64,000 nucleotides of DNA, taken from Ascarosepion bandense. Lineage: Eukaryota > Mollusca > Cephalopoda > Sepiida > Sepiidae. The stretch's first letter is position 1. Every line of letters begins with the position of its first letter. Below, piece by piece: positions 31,724-42,365 of the stretch. A program made the position numbers and the translations under genes. Location: positions 281,501 to 345,500 of the forward strand of contig JBBBDQ010001124.1 in NCBI GenBank assembly GCA_037127315.1, given 5' to 3'. The notes under the pieces are model-generated. The model saw only the letters and a list, made by a program, of their open reading frames with translations, did no database searches and was not told the DNA's origin.

Positions 31724-32785
31724 TTATTACATATATAATATTTATTATCATTATTATATTCATTTTGTTACATGTTAAGTGTAACGAAAGAAAAAAAAAA
31801 TGATTGACCAAAAATCAGAGTTAAATCACAGACAAATATTTAATTTACAATAAACACAAAATAAGATATATACAAAATTTACAATTTTTTGCATTTATAA
31901 CAGAAACCTGAGTTTACTACTGGAGAGTGTTACGAGGAGAGAAGGGGAAGGTAAGGAGTGAAGTATCTTTACCCAGTTAACTTAGAAAATTAGTTTAAGT
32001 GCTATACTTTATGGAAGTCTTCAAATGTGTTTATAAAAAATAATTTCCAGTCTGGTCAATGAAAGACTCAAAAAATCTATTTACCCTTTTAGTTCCATGA
32101 GGTTCTCTTTCACGTTTTAGTTGGTTGGCAACTTTTCTTAGAGATTCTTTTGGCTGGATGCACAGCTCCATGAATCAGGAGTTGATAATGTCAGCACATC
32201 CTGTTAATAACTAACTACTCTCTTCCCAAAACTTATTTTTATAGGGGCTAACACCTAATTTACATAATTCTCGAAATCTCTCAAATCTACTCGAATTTTC
32301 TCAAACATTATAGCATCTTCCAAATGTTCTATTTCCTAATTTCTTTATTTAGCAACTACTTCATGAATTAAAACTTTTTTGTAATAACAAGTAGGAATCA
32401 ATAGAATCCCTTACTATAACTTTTTATACATTAATATTATTTTTATATATTAAATGTATCCTCGTAACAGTTTACGAAACAATTTAATAATAACTTCATA
32501 AGTTGATGATGAGTCATCTTATGAAAATGAACTAATGATATGAATCCACTTTTTGAGAGGTAAATAAAACTAATTTCAACTTGATTCTATATTCAGTGTC
32601 CAGGAATATGTTTTTGATTCATTTCACATATTTTTGTTGATTATTGACAGACTCTGCTTTGAGATTCTAGAAATAAATATCAATCACCATGAAGAGAAAT
32701 AAGTATGCATAACAAATGCCTATGAGCTGAATTAATCTTTCCAAAACTACCATTTTGCAACCGCTGTATTTCTCTACAAACAATT
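31724..32785. other. AT-rich, no recognised feature
   Basis: No domain or repeat match. The string ttgatgatgagtc near 32502 was considered as a hammerhead core and rejected. Confidence 0.45.
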
Positions 32786-32971
32786 CTGATTTATCACAAT
32801 TCTTATTCCTTAACACCCGTAATTATCTTTCAGTCTTTCCTACATTGTTTCTTGATATCCTACACGGCTTCTAAGATACGTCATTCTTTCATCTCCATTC
32901 CATTACTCTCATTCTGTAAGCAAATAGATTTACTTTGTTAAATTTATCACAATTCTTATTCCTTTACATTC
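32786..32971 (+). repeat. Interspersed repeat R, with the next element inserted in it
   Basis: Contains tttatcacaattcttattcc twice (32791-32810 and 32943-32962) and ttgtttcttgatatcct. Relatives: 39097-39173, 54467-54552, 55083-55230. The Gypsy 3 LTR starts inside the second unit. Confidence 0.6.
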
Positions 32972-33823
32972 TGTTGTAATAAAATATCTTACATTCAATT
33001 TTCCCTATGTGGACTTAGTAATATAGAGAACTATATATAATGAGCGGAATGTGCGTTGTGGTGCAGTGGATATCGACTTGGAATGAGAAATCTGGGAACT
33101 GAGTTCGAATTCTGGTTGAATTCCTTGCATTTCACTTACGCACAAATTCCTTTGGGAAAGGTATTAACCCATCTCTTCTCTCCAGTTATGGGTTAAATAA
33201 CAGGACAGACTGCGTTCTATAGCCTTGACTGGCAATCAGTCTACTGCAGAAAGTAATGGCAACCTACTGTGGGATAATCATCTGCCCAGTCAGTCATATC
33301 TCTTTTGAGACATGATCACCCAAAGTGTGTATCACGTATGGAACTTAACTGACTGATTTGTGGTACAGTGGATATCGGCTCAGAACAAGAAATCGGGGAG
33401 CCGATTTTGAATCCCAGTTGAATTCCTTACATTTCAATTATGTGCAAATACCCTTGGGGAAGGTATTAATCCATCTCTTTCCTCCAGTTATGGGTTAAAT
33501 AATAGGACAGATTGGATTCTATAGCCTTGGCTGGCAACCAGTCTACTTCAGAAAGCAGTGGCAGCCTACTGTGGGATAATCACCTGCCCAGTCAGTTATG
33601 TCCTTTCATGAGATGATTGCACATGTGTGTATTATGTATGGCACTTAACTGACTGATATAATGAGCACCGTATTCTAGCTTTGAAGATTAGAAATGTCTT
33701 ACTAATTTCTGTCTATCCACTTATTGTACTCTCTATTGCAATAACCCTTTCTTCTTTCCATCTACTATCGTATTGGTTGTTCTTTCCACTTAAATATTGT
33801 GACCTTTTCTCAAGGAGACAACA
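32972..33823 (+). repeat. Gypsy 3, 5' LTR (interrupted by SINE dimer)
   Basis: The LTR starts TGTTGTAATAAAATATC and ends GAGACAACA, so its ends TGTTGT and ACAACA are inverted. Without the 621 bp SINE insertion it is 231 bp. It matches the 3' LTR at 38394-38530 (ttttccctatgtggactta, agagaactatatata, aatgtcttactaat). It is followed after one base by a primer-binding site. Confidence 0.85.
33046..33655 (+). mobile_element. Head-to-tail dimer of SINE family A in the LTR
   Basis: Two SINE copies, 33046-33353 and 33354-33655, lie in tandem. Both have A-box (GTGGTGCAGTGG / GTGGTACAGTGG) and B-box regions. The 11 bp sequence atataatgagc flanks the pair at 33035-33045 and 33656-33666, so the dimer entered as one unit or the second copy joined inside the first insertion. 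Confidence 0.9.
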
Positions 33824-33824
33824 G

Positions 33825-33843
33825 TGGGGAACAAGGATTCGAA
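33825..33843 (+). promoter_or_regulatory. Gypsy 3 primer-binding site
   Basis: TGGGGAACAAGGATTCGAA is the complement of a tRNA 3' end: CCA, acceptor strand, and the T-loop TTCGAATCC. It lies one base after the LTR end, as expected for tRNA-primed minus-strand synthesis. The tRNA identity was not determined. Confidence 0.75.
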
Positions 33844-34566
33844 GGATTCACATCAAAAATACTTACAATAAGTGATTACAACAGATTCTGAATAAAAACT
33901 TTGACAAAAGTGTTCGACAATACTGTTTAAGCCATAACAATAACAAATCTTGGAAGACAAAGGATTGGACATGCTTAAAACTTGTTACAAAATGCAACAA
34001 TTTGCAGAATTGACTAAGGTTTTATATGCCAACATGCAGCAGCAGCAGCTACAACAGCTCAAAAAGTGGCAAACATTTTTCAGGTTGAATTGACGCAATT
34101 ACGCAAACAACAAACTAAAGACGTGAAATTGTTATGCAAAATTGTGTCATCTAAAAGTGCCTTTGAGGAACAAGGTTCAAGATTTTTTTCAGCCGAAGGC
34201 GTATCTAATTCTTTATCAGAATTTAAATATGACCCAGCAAATTGTGTCACTTTTCTGGCTAAATTTTGTAGATATGAAATGATTTTTTTTTTTTTTTTTT
34301 TTTTTTTAAAGATGTGTCCACTGGTCTGATGAAGAGAAAATCACCTTATTGTTACAAAAACTAGGTACAGAAGAAAATATGAAATTTGCGAATCTTAAAC
34401 TACCAAAAAAATGGAAGAAATCTTTTTTGAAGAGATGATAAAGATTTTATCAGGAATCTTTGATGAACAGGACAGTTTCTTTCATATAAGATATAAATGC
34501 TTGAACATCATGAAACAAGACAAGGAAGATTCCATCACATACGTGGGAAAAATAAATTCACACACG

Positions 34567-34625
34567 GACACATTACCTAATCTAAATAATTCACAGTGTG
34601 AATTATTTAGATTAGGTAATGTGTC
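34567..34625. repeat. Perfect 28 bp snap-back hairpin inside gag
   Basis: Arms 34567-34594 and 34598-34625 are exact reverse complements with a 3-base spacer. Because the arms lie in the open frame, the gag reading continues through the duplicate. Another of the window's near-perfect hairpins. Confidence 0.95.
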
Positions 34626-34874
34626 TGTCAACATGTTCAAGTGCTTAATTTTCATGCAGGGATTAACAGTGGCTAAGGATAAAGATATCCGATCCAGAAT
34701 ATTGAGCATATGGGAGTAAGATCCAGAAATAACACTGCAGAAAGTAACTGAGGTGTGCCAAAGATTGATAAACATGAAACAAGACAACACAAGGATTGAG
34801 GAAAAGGATATTGCTTGTATTAAAACACAGAAATGTGTAAAAAAGTAAGGCAAAACCATCTCCGTGCGATGGCT

Positions 34875-34898
34875 GGGGGGGGGGGGGGTGGGGGGGGG
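34875..34898 (+). repeat. G14-T-G9 run
   Basis: Twenty-three guanines with one T. It has quadruplex potential and is a probable slippage or assembly-sensitive site. It disrupts the gag-pol junction region of Gypsy 3. Confidence 0.95.
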
Positions 34899-34979
34899 TC
34901 ATATTGCAAATGAACTTTTTTTTCAAAGACAAGGCTTGTTTTGCGTGTGGCTATATTGAACACAAAAGCACTCACTGCA

Positions 34980-35650
34980 GAAATAAACTAAAATAAAAAA
35001 AGACGAAAATTAAAACTAAAGTAAATGTTGTCCTGTCTGAAAATGTAACCAAAAATGGCGAGAAACAAAAGTATGTGAATACAAAGATAAATGGTCAAAC
35101 CATGAAACTACTTTTGGACACTAGTAGTGATACTTTTATTATAAACAAACTGTAGAAATCAAATAACTTGCCTTCTAACATGGCTGCCTTCTTTTTTTGT
35201 CCCCTTGAAGTAATCTACCTTATTCATAGGAGAGTATCTAATTCAGCAGGTGCGTTAGTCCACTATACTATAATGGACGTGCCCAACACATTTGCATGAG
35301 TGGATTCTATTCAGTCATATATATCTCTCCATTAGATCACTCAAGATGTTTTCCTTTCATTTAGAGTGATTACACCAATCTACCTGTGTGTCAAATCACT
35401 TGCTATTAACCAATATCCAACACAAACAAACATAGAAAAAATATAGGTAGCCTTCCATTGAAAAATACTGAAAAGTAGTGCAAGGAGTATCAGAAAGAAG
35501 GCGAATTTAGCTGCCATGTATTGCGTTTTGAAAAGCATTAAAACCGAAAGTTTATATGCTGGCCGGTACAACAAATCTGTTCGTGCGATTTGATTTATGG
35601 GAACTACCCATAAATTCATTTTGCAATAAAGTAGATGTGTCAGTTAATGG
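34980..35650 (+). other. Gypsy 3 protease region and unclear sequence
   Basis: The segment 35020-35160 reads like a retropepsin entry: INGQTMKLLLDTSSDTFII, a D-T-S instead of D-T/S-G active site, so it should be inactive. The sequence from 35160 to 35640 is not clearly element-like. Confidence 0.55.
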
Positions 35651-35699
35651 AAAAAATAAAGAAACAGAAATATTTATTTCTGATTTAAAAAACAATTTC

Positions 35700-36460
35700 C
35701 ACACATATTTTCTCTGAAGAACTCGGAGAATGCACGAAAACTGAAGTAGGGTTTGAATTGAAAGACAACATAAATCTGGTATTTAAACCAAAAAGAAACG
35801 CACCCTTCTTGATTTTAGAACCAGTGAACCAAAAATTTGAATGTTTATAAGAAACGGGCGTGGTTTCAGAAGAGGAATACTCAGATTGGCATCACAAACT
35901 GTCTGTAAAAAGAACAAGAAAATTAGAGGCTGTGCCAATTTTTTGACTGGTTGAACGACTATCTGAAAGACCCTTTACTTTGACTAGAGGACATTTTTTC
36001 AAGACAAAATGGTGACAAATTTTTTTTAAAATTAGATTCATCAGACACTTACCTCCAGGTAAAAGTGGATGAAAAATGCTCAAAATTACTAACAATAAAT
36101 ACCCATAATGGCCTCTATAAACTAAATAGACATCCATTTGGGTTGAAAGCTGCTCCAAGTTTATTCCAACAAATAATGAATACCATGTTGGCAGGGTGAG
36201 TGTTTGCCGTAGCCTACCTCGATGACATTCTAAATAGTGAGAATAACGAGCAACATAAACAGCATGTAAAGGTAATTTTCCAGAAAATAGACAAGTATGG
36301 TTTCAAGTTTGACTTAAAGAAATTTAAATTTTTTATGAAACAAATCAAGTATTTGGGTCAAATAATAAACAAAGATGGCAGAAGGCATGACCTTAAAAAG
36401 CTGAAGCTATTAAGAAGATGCCAGTACCTAACAAAGTCACTAATCTTCAGGCATATTTAG
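35700..36460 (+). pseudogene. Gypsy 3 reverse transcriptase
   Basis: Plus-strand RT pieces in several frames: EEEYSDWHHKLSVKR (fingers), LYKLNRHPFGLKAAPSLFQQ (palm), then VAYLDDIL at 36205-36228 with the catalytic LDD pair, HKQHVKVIFQKIDKYGFKFD, and KFFMKQIKYLGQIINKDG (thumb). Frameshifts and a few stops make it non-functional. Confidence 0.85.
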
Positions 36461-36599
36461 GCTTGGTCAGCTACTACAGCATCTACATCCCCAAAATGTA
36501 TGATCTTAGATCCCCTTTGAACGACCTACTAAAAAATGGGAGTGAAATGGAATTGGTCAAAAGAGTGCAAAGAAGCTTTTCAGAAAATAAAATGCTGTT

Positions 36600-36960
36600 T
36601 GTTTTCAGATCTATCACTAGCTCATTTTGATGCTGAATGTGAAATAATCATGGTATCTAATGCTAGTAATTACGATATTGAAGCAGTAATTCTTCATAAA
36701 TTTGAAGATTGGACTGAAAGCTTCTAGAATTTTGCTTCTAGCAGAGAGAAACTATAGCCAGATTAAAAAAGAGAATGGCCATAATTTATGCAGTAAAAAA
36801 ATTTCACAGGTATATTCATGGATGGAAATTTATTCTACAAATGGACCATTGACCATTGCTAACAATTTTCAAAACCAAGAAGGGTATCCCTACCCACACA
36901 GCCAACAAGCTACAGCATTGAGGAATAATTTTTTTAAATTATGATTTCCAAATGGAATTT
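36600..36960 (+). pseudogene. Gypsy 3 connection and RNase H region
   Basis: Reads FDAECEIIMVSNASNYDIEA: the canonical RNase H D-A-S pattern with the catalytic Asp replaced by Asn (SNAS for SDAS). It is followed by an LLLAERNYSQIKKE block (the usual catalytic Glu region), K-YIHGWKFILQMDHxPL-like, then decay. Confidence 0.75.
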
Positions 36961-37274
36961 CTACTCTCAAATAATCTTGGACATGCCAATGATTTGCATA
37001 GACTAATCTCAAATTTTGCAGTCTTTAGCGGACATGGTAATAGCTTCCCTAAGGGAAGAAAAAGAACTATGTAATACTATCTGTGAATTGCCAATGACTC
37101 TGGAAGATATCAAGAGAGAAGCAGAAAAGGAAGAATTCATTTGGAAAATGAAAAAGTAAGTAAGTCTAAATGAAAGATATAAAAAGGGAATTAAAATATC
37201 ACCTTTTTCAATATGTGATCAAAATCTTTTATGCCTAGACAGAGTAGCAATGCCTTCTTCACTGTAAAAGAAAA

Positions 37275-38058
37275 TTCTGAATAAATTTCATGTCGGTCAT
37301 GCTGATGTTTCAAAGATGAAAAGCTTAATGTGTAACTGTATGTATTGGCCTAAGATGAACCAGGATATTGAAAAAATTGTGAAAGCATGTAGAGGTTGCC
37401 AACTAGTGGCCAAAGTACCACCGGTAAAATTTCAGCCATGGCCCTAAATAGACATTCAGTGGACGAGACTGCACATCAATTAAATGATCACTACTACTCA
37501 ATATTTGTCAACAACTGCTCCAAGTGGCCAGAACTCTTCAAATGTAAACACCCAACATCCTCAACTACTAAAAATGTTATGAACAAACGTTTTAGTCATT
37601 TTGGTGTGTCTAAAAAAAATAGTAACCAACAATGGGACACAGTTTATCAAAAAGGAATTAAAAAGTTTTGGCACATCTCTGGCTATTGACTACACTGCAA
37701 TCCCTCCTTATCACCCCAGATCCAACAGTCAAGTGAAGAGATTTGTGGACAGTTTCAAAAGAGCATTAAGAAAGAATCATGGCTTGGACACAGATGAGAG
37801 GAGCATTCAGAAATGTTTATTGGTCTACCGAATCACTCTATAGTTTCAGGCATGCCATCAACCAAACTGATGTTTGCAAAGAGAATTCACTCAGTATTTG
37901 ATAGGCTTTTGCCGAGTCCAACAAAGAAAAATGTGAAAAAAAGAAAATTTTGTAGACAAATCTATCAGGCCCATAGAAAAAGTTTTTTTTCAAAGACAAT
38001 ACAGATAGAAAGAATTTTTGTGAAGATGAAACAATCATTAGAAGACTTGGCAGAATAA
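37275..38058 (+). pseudogene. Gypsy 3 integrase, catalytic residues lost
   Basis: The HHCC finger is visible: KFHVGHADVSKMK, then YWPKMNQDIE and CRGCQ. The core follows: YYSIFVNNCSKWPE, then VTNNGTQFIKKELKSFG and HPRSNSQVKRFVDSFKRAL. In relatives these read FVDxCSKWPE, VTDNGxQF and QAERFVD, so all three catalytic acidic positions are changed (D to N, D to N, E to K). Confidence 0.85.
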
Positions 38059-38384
38059 CATATGTTGAGAGGTAAAAAACATTGCACATAAGAGACATTT
38101 AAACCAATTAAGGCCCAGCTATACTAAAGATGTCACACACGAAATGGATGAAGAAATGCTAACAGAAGTGTTATAATGATGTTTTCGACATACCATTTTG
38201 TCTAGCCACACCAATGCCAGAAGTATTAGTTCCTCTAACCCCACTAATGAAGAAAGTACTAGTTCCTTGAAATCCACTGATACCGCAACAAACACTGATA
38301 CAAAAATTGGTGAGACGTGAAACAGTTGTGTCTCGACCAAAAAATAGAAAAGATATTGAGCAGAATTGCATGAAAAATTAGCTC

Positions 38385-38530
38385 AAAGGGAGGTATTGTA
38401 ATAAAATATTTGAAACCCTCTTTTCCCTATGTGGACTTACTAATACAGAGAACTATATATAGTAAGCATCACATTCACTGGCATCTTGCTTTGGAGATTA
38501 GTAATGTCTTACTAATCTCTGTCTATCTAG
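38385..38530 (+). repeat. Gypsy 3 polypurine tract and 3' LTR (truncated)
   Basis: Polypurine tract aaagggagg (38385-38393) is followed at 38394 by the LTR (TATTGTAATAAAATATTTG; the 5' LTR has TGTTGTAAT). After about 137 bp it stops at a LINE fragment. Visible differences between the two LTRs indicate an old insertion. Confidence 0.85.
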
Positions 38531-39096
38531 GTACCGACTTGGCGGCTTGACTCCAGCCCCTTTCTCACTGATGGGATGTGTCTTCCCTCTGTCTGATCTA
38601 TAAATACTTTCATAGCTTCTACTCCAATAAACTTAAGTCACTGGTGCACCTGCCACAGAAGTTTACTCATGCAACCAGACTGGCAACGGAGTCCCACCCA
38701 TTCACAGTTACATCAACTAAATGCAGCCATCAATTCTACTCTATCAGCTTCTTTTCTCGCACTTCCCGCTTGTGGAACTCCCTTTCATATTCTTGCTTTC
38801 CTGACAGCTACAACCTCCAGGAATTTAAAAGCAATGTAAATACCCATCCTTTATCCACTTGACTTCAGTTCTTTCTACATCACCTTATTTATCTTTTCCT
38901 TTCTCTCTACCCTCGCAACTGTCATCACACTTGTATTCCCATCCTTCTCTTGCTCTTTCTCTGACACCCCCTGTAAATGGTTTGTCTTTCTCTTTATTCT
39001 CTGCCTATCTAACCTTTTACTCTTATGTAGCCTCTTGCGCATCAGTGGTGTTACCACCTTGCTTGGGGTGAAATGATAAAAAAAAAAAAATACAGT
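38531..39096 (+). pseudogene. Jockey/CR1-like LINE, C-terminal and 3' end
   Basis: 5'-truncated copy: SLCLIYKYFHSFYSNKLKSL, THATRLATESHPF, FFSRTSRLWNSL and FPDSYNLQEFKSNVNTHPL, stop, then the 3' tail ending CCTTGCTTGGGGTGAAATGA and poly(A) (39077-39090). It truncates the Gypsy 3 3' LTR. Confidence 0.85.
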
Positions 39097-39173
39097 AACC
39101 CTTTCCCACTTGCCTTTCAAACTTTCCCACATGATATTCTACATGGTTGCTAGGACATGTCATTCTTTCATCC
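39097..39173 (+). repeat. Interspersed repeat R fragment
   Basis: Shares cccacttgcctttca and aggacatgtcattctttcat with 55.1 kb. It may be the downstream half of the repeat in which Gypsy 3 inserted (left half at 32786-32971). Confidence 0.55.
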
Positions 39174-39512
39174 CAACCAAATGCAGCTGACAATTCTACT
39201 CCTGAAGCTTCTTTTCTCGCACTTCCCGCCTGTGGAGCTTGCTTCCATATTCTTGCTTTCCTGATGGCTACAACCTCCAGGAATTTAAATATAATGTCCA
39301 TACCCATCTCTTAACCACTTCACTCTAGTTCTTTCTTCACCACCATGTATATCCTTTCCTTTCTCTCTACCTTTGCAACTGTCAACATATCTGTATTCCC
39401 ATCCTTCTCTTGCTCCTTTCTAACTGGTTCGTCTTTCTCTACAACCTCCAGGAATTTAAATGCCATGTCAATACCAATCCTTTATCTACTGGTTTCCTTC
39501 ATTCTTTATGCA
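39174..39512 (+). pseudogene. Jockey/CR1-like LINE, 3' fragment
   Basis: Starts in the CSCQFYS..SFFSHFPPVEL-type block and runs into the 3'-UTR. It contains a duplicated piece of the last coding block (acaacctccaggaatttaaa at 39268 and 39440). Confidence 0.75.
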
Positions 39513-39599
39513 ATGTAAGCTAAAAAATATGGTTTCACACATACCCTTAGGATGTATATTGGAAATATCCCACAGTATAGATGTTAGGAGAAAATTTTT

Positions 39600-39906
39600 T
39601 TTTGTTTTTTAACCTTTCACCTCAAGCAAGGCATTCCACTGCCACTATTGTGCAGGGGGTTACATAGGGGAAAGTGATGAGAAAGAATGGTTAGTTATAG
39701 GAAATGTCGGGAGGAGGGTGATAGACGGATGAGGATACCGAGAATGGGAGTTGGGTAGATGGGAAGAGTGTTTGAGAGAATGGATCTGAGTTAGTGTGAT
39801 AAGAGGTGTCTATTGACCTTACATTTAAACTCCTGGAGATTGTAGCTGTCGGGGAAGTAAGTATATGGAAGGGAATTTCACAGGCGGGGTGTGCGAGAAA
39901 AGAAGT
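39600..39906 (-). pseudogene. Jockey/CR1-like LINE, 3' fragment
   Basis: Minus-strand LINE 3' end, beginning at the poly(A) side (T run 39595-39610) with caagcaaggcattccactgc, up to the block read as FFSHTPPVKFPS. It ends at the RNase H remnant of Gypsy 2. Confidence 0.75.
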
Positions 39907-40124
39907 TATATATTCTATTAAATCTGTGCTATCACAGACAGGTCACAAGCATCTGTTTGAACTACAAATGCAGGTCTGGATAGACAGTCTGCAACTATCT
40001 GAAATATACAATATTAGATATATACTCAGATAACACTGAAAGATGATGCTGCAGACAGTCGGATTTTGCTGGAGTCTGACTATGGAATGCGCCACCCAAC
40101 GACTTTTATTTGTTTATAAATAAA
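39907..40124 (-). pseudogene. Gypsy 2 RNase H end
   Basis: The minus strand reads SLGGAFHSQTPAKSDCLQHH, LSVLSEYISNIVYFR and a YPDLHL-type end, matching the final part of Gypsy RNase H (usually SFHSQTPAKSDRQQRHLS). The segment before it lies beyond the LINE insertion at 40905. Confidence 0.75.
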
Positions 40125-40905
40125 TTGCCTCTAGCAAGGCATTTTACTGCCACTGGTGTGCAGGAGGTTACATAGAAGGAAAGTTATGAGAAAGAGTGAC
40201 AGGTTATAGGGGGTGTCAGGAAGTGGGTAAGAGAAGGATGAGAATACTGATGAGAGTGGAGTGGATGGAGAAAGAAGCATGAAAGAGAGGATGCAGGTTA
40301 GTGAGATAGGAGATGACTATTGACTTTATATTTAAATTCTTGGAGATTTTGTAGCTGTTAGGGAAGCAAGTAAACAAAAGGGAATTCCACAGGCAGGAAA
40401 TGCGAGAAAAGAAGCTGCTGGAGTAGAATTTGCATTTACATTTTATTGGTTTCATAATAAAAGGGTGGGACCTAGTTGCTAATCTTGTGGCTCGAGTAAA
40501 TTCATATATTGAAGGCACCAGTGACATAAGTTCATCAGAGCAGAAGCCATAAAAGTATTTGTAGAAGAGACACAGGGAAGCCACATTGCACTGGTGAGAA
40601 AGTGGCTGTATCTGAGCTGCCAAGTCAGAATCGATCACATTACAGATTCTCCATTGGATTTTGTCAAGGACCCCTAGGTGGATAGCAGGAGCACCTGACC
40701 AGATATGGCAGCAGTATTCAATGCACGGACAGATGGTAGAATTATATATGTGCAGGATTGTTTCAGACGGGATAAACTTCCTGGCCCTACACAGAGAACC
40801 GACCTTCTTAGCAGCGGATTTAGCTACGGATTCTATATAGTCATTCCACTTGAGGTCTGTTGTGAGAGTTAATCCAAGGAGTACAGTGTTTTGCTTATTA
40901 TCCAA
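40125..40905 (-). mobile_element. Jockey/CR1-like LINE, 5'-truncated insertion in Gypsy 2
   Basis: The cleanest C-terminal copy: LTTDLKWNDYIESVAKSAAKK, CRARKFIPSETILHIYNST, CIEYCCHIWSGAPAIHLGVL, FTRATRLATRSHPF, SCLWNSLLFTCFP, followed by a 3'-UTR and an A-rich end near 40125. It splits the Gypsy 2 RNase H sequence. Confidence 0.85.
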
Positions 40906-40989
40906 AAACAGCACTACATCTAAACCCACTATGAGGTGGCGAAAATGCATTATGTAGAGATAAAGTGTGAGAAGCTCTTGATTGAACAT
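40216..40989 (-). pseudogene. Chimeric open frame: Gypsy RNase H joined to LINE C-terminus
   Basis: A 257-codon frame without stops. About the first 32 residues are Gypsy RNase H (ELLTLYLYIMHFRHLIVGL, VVLFLDNK). From about residue 33 on, it is the LINE RT C-terminal region through the last block. The join is in frame at the LINE insertion point (about 40905). The 3' part reads out of the usual LINE frame near its end (a frameshift after CFPNSYK). I regard it as an accident of insertion, with no evidence for a new protein. Confidence 0.8.
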
Positions 40990-41276
40990 GGAATATTTTG
41001 TCTGTGCCTTTGAAAATTTTTTTGAAAAGAATCCAATGGGTATAGGTTACTTGTCTACTATTTGATGTAAGGCAGTCCCAAACACATATTGACTGCTATC
41101 TGTTACTAACTGGTAATTTGTTATTGAAGACTGGGGACGTGTTAATGCTGTTATCTCTATTAACTTATTCTTTATAGCATCAGATGCATTGGATTCTTGT
41201 TCATTTATCTCAAACACTGATTTAGGATTTAACTGCATGAGTTCAGATAATGGCAATATAATGTTTGCATTATATT
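40906..41276 (-). pseudogene. Gypsy 2 connection and RNase H
   Basis: The minus strand reads ANIILPLSELMQLNPKS, LIEITALTRPQ, then NYQLVTDSSQYVFGTALHQI (RNase H start, catalytic Asp in TDSS) and a broken PIGFFSKK-like part, then FNQELLTLYLYIMHFRHL. A small hairpin (gcaatataatg / cattatattgc, 41254-41278) sits at its junction with the SINE. Confidence 0.8.
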
Positions 41277-41561
41277 GCATTTGACTCAGAACAAGAAACC
41301 AGGGTGCCGAGTTCAAATTCCAGTTGAATTCCTTGCATTCACTTACATGCAAATACCCTTGAGAAAGGTATTAATCCGCCTATTCCTTCCAGTTATGGGT
41401 TAAATAACAGGACAGATTAGGTTCTATAGCCTTAGCTAGCAACCAGTCTACCGCAGAAAGTAATGGCAACCTACTGTGGGATAATCTTCTGCCCAGTCAG
41501 TCAGTCTTTTGAGACATGATTGCCCAAAGTGTGTATCATGTATGGCATTTAACTGACTCAA
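41277..41561 (+). mobile_element. tRNA-derived SINE family A, head truncated
   Basis: Starts within the head (ctcagaacaagaaaccaggg) and keeps the B-box region (GAGTTCAAATTCC) and body to the end (ATTTAACTGACTCA). Inserted between RT and RNase H parts of Gypsy 2. Confidence 0.85.
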
Positions 41562-41565
41562 TGTT

Positions 41566-41907
41566 TGTATACTTTCAGTAAGAACCTGTCATAGCCTAAA
41601 AATCACCTTAGGCTTTTAGAATCTGTTGGTTTATGTTGTGGAGTAGTATTCGCACTGAAAGTTATAATCGGGCTTTGCCGGTTTCTAATCGACTTAACGC
41701 ACCCAAAATGTTAGGAACTTGGTAATCTTCCACTAAAAGCTGACTCCTTAGTATTCAACTAACTGCCAACTAATATCAACTGCCTAGTAGTTTTACTGAA
41801 CTCCAATAGAACTCCTAAGAACTTCTCCTGTTAACTTCCTGTTAACTCTTATTAATATAGGAGGGAGAGTCCATTATCTGAGGAATAGGTGTGTTTCTTC
41901 ATAACAG
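41566..41907 (-). repeat. LTR with leader, copy 1, inside Gypsy 2
   Basis: 41707-41907 starts TGTTAGGAAC on the plus strand and ends TTCATAACA, so both orientations show TG..CA. About 90-140 bp beside it (41566-41706) match the flank of the second copy at 52684-52871. If the element is minus-strand, the order is 5' LTR then leader. It interrupts the RT of Gypsy 2 after the block FLGFHISKNSLLPS. Confidence 0.65.
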
Positions 41908-42365
41908 TTTAGGAAGGTAGTAAACTGTTTTTACTGATGTGAAAACCTAGAAAATCTAGTTCTGTTATGTTAAACATGCATTTGTTGATCAAAATTTTGA
42001 GGTTATTGTCATTAAGTACTTATCTAAGTCTTTTTTATGTTGTTCATTATTGCTAAAGACTAGGATATCATCCAGATACATGAATACACAATGCAGTTTG
42101 AAAAATTTTCTATCCATGTAGTGCTGAAATGTAGAGAATGCATTCTTCAAACCAAAAGGCATGTATAAAAATTCAAATAACCTAAAGAGTGTAGCTACAG
42201 TGATTTTTCTATATCTTCAGGAGGCATTTTAATTAGATCTGATGCCTGCCTATAATCAATCTTGGAAAAGCAAGATTATTTGCCAATCATACTGTAAAAG
42301 AAATGATATTTGCAAAGATCTTGTGGAACAACCAGCCAGTAATAAACTAGAATAGAAGTTAAGTC
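41908..42365 (-). pseudogene. Gypsy 2 RT palm
   Basis: The minus strand reads FSKIDYRQASDLIKMPPED, EFLYMPFGLKNAFSTFQHYM, then FMYLDDILVFSNNEQHKKDL (catalytic YLDD at about 42055-42070) and NKCMFNITELDFLGFHISKN. Several frameshifts. Upstream sequence resumes only at 48885, beyond the L1/Tx1-like LINE. Confidence 0.85.

Larger units (their letters stand above)
33970..34980 (+). pseudogene. Gypsy 3 gag
   Basis: Starts near a QQFAELTKVLY / MQQQQLQQL segment (about 33990-34060), as in Gypsy 1. It continues with a SLSEFKYDPANCVTFLAKF block, a T run (34281-34306), and FKCLIFMQGLTVAKDKDIRS (about 34630-34690), then a QKVTEVCQRLINMK block. A decayed zinc knuckle region follows a long G run (CFACGYIEHKSTHC near 34938-34980). 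The frame is broken by shifts. A perfect 59-base hairpin lies inside it at 34567-34625. Confidence 0.75.

Noticed and set aside
32495..32550. ttgatgatgagtc..gaaaatg as a hammerhead
   Set aside because: The core lacks the CT of CTGATGA and no three-stem fold could be drawn.
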